From contig NC_087073.1 in the NCBI RefSeq assembly GCF_026151205.1, positions 21,356,837 to 21,420,836 of the forward strand: a stretch of 64,000 nt of DNA. Reading direction: 5' to 3'. Source of the DNA: Bolinopsis microptera (Eukaryota > Ctenophora > Tentaculata > Lobata > Bolinopsidae). A program made the translations under genes and the position numbers. Shown piece by piece: positions 53,245 through 64,000 of this stretch (the first letter of the stretch is position 1; every line of letters begins with the position of its first letter). A model generated the notes under the pieces. That model was not told where the DNA came from and did not search any database. It was given only the letters and a program-made list of their open reading frames with translations.

Positions 53245-54006
53245 ATGATGATGATGAAGATATCCAGACTGTTATCACCAAGTGTCCGGCACTGCACTAT
53301 TCTCCGGACTATCAGCTCATCGTGCCCACATCTTTCTGAAACTTCCATTTCTGAAACAGAACTTTCAAAATACGACAACTATGTCACAATAGTGAGACAA
53401 CCTGCCAAATATATGAGAACTAAAAAATATTACCAGATTCTTTGGATGTGGACAGTGTCAGGCTGCTGGGTGGTTAATGCTGCGGCAGCTACATTGTGGC
53501 AGATTTATGAGCCATTGACATTCGGGACTTGTTCAAATGTAGCAGCTGGTGCTTCACTTTTGACTATTTTCGGTATAACTACCCAGTTTTTAAGTTCGAA
53601 GACCTTAGGAAAGGTAAGTGTTGATCAAGAGTCTAATAAAGTTCTGATATCACGTTTGGATTTCTTTGGAAATCGTATCGACAAGGAATTTAATGCTGCA
53701 CGATGTTACTTCAAAGCAACAAAACTAGTGGAAATATGTTCTTTACCAGACGGAAAATATACTGTTGTTTGGAAGGAAAGCAATCCAGAAGATATAAAAT
53801 TGCTACTGACAATGACCGCAAAAGGGCCTGTTTCCACAGACAGAATGGATCCTGACAAGAAGAAATCCTATATTTACAGTATGCTTGTTTTAAATACCAC
53901 AGTTGGACTCAGTGTGTTGTTATCTCTAAAGGTTTTGAGGGAGGAGTACAAGAAGCAACAACTTGAGTCTGAGACACAAGTTGTGAATAAAGATATTGTT
54001 TCATGA
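53245..54006 (+). CDS. TMEM186-like mitochondrial membrane protein, copy 2
   Basis: 253 aa, a tandem paralogue of the preceding gene with the same orientation and architecture. It opens MMMMKISRL with a basic presequence and shares SSSCPHL, DNYVT, the two-segment membrane region (SGCWVVNAAAATLWQIYEPL, SNVAAGASLLTIFG), SRLDFFGNRIDKEFNAA, SLPDGKY, DPDKKKSY, and a third hydrophobic stretch (VGLSVLLSLKVLREEYKKQQ). The N-terminal linker is longer (SETSISETELSKY). The copies are well diverged, so the duplication is old. Function is inferred only from the TMEM186 resemblance. Whether one copy has a new role cannot be told. Confidence 0.66.
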   Translation: MMMMKISRLLSPSVRHCTILRTISSSCPHLSETSISETELSKYDNYVTIVRQPAKYMRTKKYYQILWMWTVSGCWVVNAAAATLWQIYEPLTFGTCSNVAAGASLLTIFGITTQFLSSKTLGKVSVDQESNKVLISRLDFFGNRIDKEFNAARCYFKATKLVEICSLPDGKYTVVWKESNPEDIKLLLTMTAKGPVSTDRMDPDKKKSYIYSMLVLNTTVGLSVLLSLKVLREEYKKQQLESETQVVNKDIVS

Positions 54007-54366
54007 TTTAGAAGTGTGTGTTTGTTGAATTGGTGCATAATTTAATTTAGCATCTACAATCCTTTTAAATTTGCAGTTTATAAAAAGAACGAAAGTTTAT
54101 TTTTCTTACTTTGTGATCTTTACCCTTTAACAATTTATATAGCTTCTTCGTTTTCAGAATGGATACTGTTAAGGTTAACTGTAAATGATATAATTTATTG
54201 ATTAACACAATTATGATGAAATTTGTTCATTTGAAGGTGTATTTCTTTAATTAAATATATCTTCGTCAGTCTCTACATAGTAACTGAAACGCTATTATAT
54301 TATTACACGTATTTCAGTGTACTATGATAAAGTTGAGATTAACATTGTATTTCCAGCACTGTAGGT
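54007..54366. other. Intergenic upstream of gamma-tubulin
   Basis: AT-rich. Ends in TATTTCCAG 12 bases before the gamma-tubulin ATG, a strong splice-acceptor sequence. Confidence 0.5.
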
Positions 54367-62706
<8,340 letters not shown>

Positions 62707-64000
62707 GTGTATGTCCCCTTAAAAGCGTTCAGCTGTTAGATTTAGACTGATTTAATGCTCGTTGATTACGTAATCCAGATTTTCTTTTTTAGTACCACGT
62801 GCCACATGCCTAGCATGAAATATTTACCTACTTACTTGTACTTGTGTAGGTCTGTAGCTACAGGCTATCCCGAAACTAGAAGCTCGTAAACAGTTGTTCG
62901 CGAACAGTTGTTCGTGAACAACTTATGACATGATGGTTACCAGATCATGACTGCATAATGACACGGAGCTCCTGTACGTGTACTCTATCATAATTACTAC
63001 TAGAGAATCAACGAGTTTGTATTTTATGATCACGTGACCATTAATCTGACCAACCATAACTGAGTTACCTCTCAGCTATAATCGAAAGTTCAAACTTTAG
63101 CATAATCGAGCTGCAGATAACTACATTCTGCCTTTAAATATCGATCTGAGAATAAAAATGGTCCGTTTCTCATTGACTATAATAACAGCCACAGGCCACA
63201 GCTCATTGAGAAATTGATCGCTTGCCAGATCCCTCGAAAACTGCGCCTAGTGGCATGGTTTCCAAATGCTAATTTATGAATTGTTACATATAATCAATAT
63301 TTATATCTAAGGGAAATATTAGAGCATAAATATTAACTCAGAGCCCCCGCACGTGTACTCAACATAATATTATAATATATATAATATATATAATTACTAC
63401 TAGAGAATCAACGAGTGTGTGTTTTATGCTAATACCCTTTCGAGCCATCGTTATTAAGCCTGGAAAGGGTAATCTAACTTAACTGAGCCGCTCAGCACTC
63501 ACCTTCATCGCTTTGGTTATTAACTTATCTGGCCCCGGGTGTATTGTCCATCGTCCGCCTCTTCGGCTTCTTTATTCATAAAGCTCAAAAAGGACGATTT
63601 GCTTATTCAAGAGGTCATTATAAGTTCCTGCTGGACAGGATTGAGTTTGTTCCATAACCAAGCACATTGCCTTGAGTTTATGACCGCCCGCGCCCTGCAG
63701 TCTGCACTTGAACGGTCGTAAATTTTTTTGGCGCTTATTCTTTTCAAACTGAGCGAATACTACCATAAGAATTTCTAGAATTTTTGAATCTGAGAATTTG
63801 ACCATTTTCGCCGGGAATACTCAAAAATTATTTTTGAATCTGAGAAATTCAGCATGGATTTCTCATTTTCTCGAAAATTGTCCACTCAAAAATAGTGATA
63901 TACCAAATCATTCTTCATATCAGTGCAATGTGGTCCAAAAATACTCAAAATATTTCCTCTCCTGGAAACTTTTCTCAAAAATACTCATGATCCCCCCCCC
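62707..64000. other. Gamma-tubulin intron 7 (incomplete)
   Basis: No gamma-tubulin exon is recognisable here. It contains a direct repeat (TACTACTAGAGAATCAACGAG near 62994 and 63394, with a CACGTGTACTC-type segment before each), and near the end repeated TTTTTGAATCTGAGAA and CTCAAAAATA motifs, finishing in a C run cut by the window. Confidence 0.6.
62970..63430. repeat. Direct repeat pair in gamma-tubulin intron 7
   Basis: Two segments of about 70 bp, near 62974-63030 and 63348-63430, share CGTGTACTC, AATTACTACTAGAGAATCAA and CGAGT(T/G)TGT(A/G)TTTTATG. They are separated by about 340 bp. Possibly the ends of a decayed element, although the ends are direct, not inverted. Confidence 0.6.

Noticed and set aside
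63539-63805. ORFs on both strands near the window end
   Set aside because: Neither resembles the missing gamma-tubulin C-terminus, and the area contains AT-rich repeated motifs.

Overview
The window is nuclear DNA from an animal. Coding regions are split by short GT-AG introns, and the recognisable products are eukaryotic and metazoan: gamma-tubulin, histone H2A.Z, Homer, the ciliary protein IFT54/TRAF3IP1, a rhodopsin-type GPCR, a C2H2 zinc-finger factor, a mitochondrial ribosomal protein and DAZ/Boule-type RNA-binding proteins. The DNA is AT-rich, with many homopolymeric G or C runs and small DNA transposons. Many genes have a splice-acceptor-like AG only a few bases before the start codon. 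An early-branching invertebrate, perhaps a cnidarian, fits best, but the species is inferred and not proven.

Layout. 1-14.5 kb: a tandem cluster of six DAZ/Boule-like RRM genes (called A to F here). B to E sit on a segmental duplication of about 2.09 kb. A carries an 11-copy 14-residue repeat. F holds an unrelated opposite-strand ORF in an intron. 14.5-17.9 kb: intergenic, full of GC-rich fold-back repeats. 17.9-33.9 kb: the complete 15-exon IFT54 gene. Its 7.9-kb intron 8 contains a whole intronless MFS transporter gene and a 1.75-kb transposon bounded by poly-G and poly-C. Other introns hold a TTAA-flanked element and a terminal-inverted-repeat element carrying a LINE-like fragment. 34.4-37.2 kb (-): zinc-finger factor. 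38.6-39.2 kb (-): orphan ORF. 40.2-41.3 kb (-): H2A.Z. 41.9-43.8 kb (-): mL37/mL65-family mitoribosomal protein. 45.2-45.6 kb (-): AT-hook protein. 46.4-47.5 kb (-): intronless Homer. 47.5-51.8 kb: repeat-rich intergenic DNA with two hAT-like MITEs with 8-bp target duplications. 51.9-54.0 kb: a tandem pair of TMEM186-like mitochondrial membrane proteins. 54.4 kb to beyond 62.7 kb: gamma-tubulin. Its 5.6-kb intron 3 encloses a GPCR gene (-) and a lectin-plus-glycosyltransferase gene (+), and its last exon or exons lie past the window end.

Two themes stand out. The first is the expanding DAZ-like cluster, which resembles mammalian DAZ in both gene-copy and intra-protein repeat expansion. The second is the frequency of whole genes nested in introns of conserved genes. 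There is no operon logic. IFT54, gamma-tubulin and the DAZ-like genes suggest cilia, centrosome and germ-line roles, but physical proximity is not evidence of joint function.
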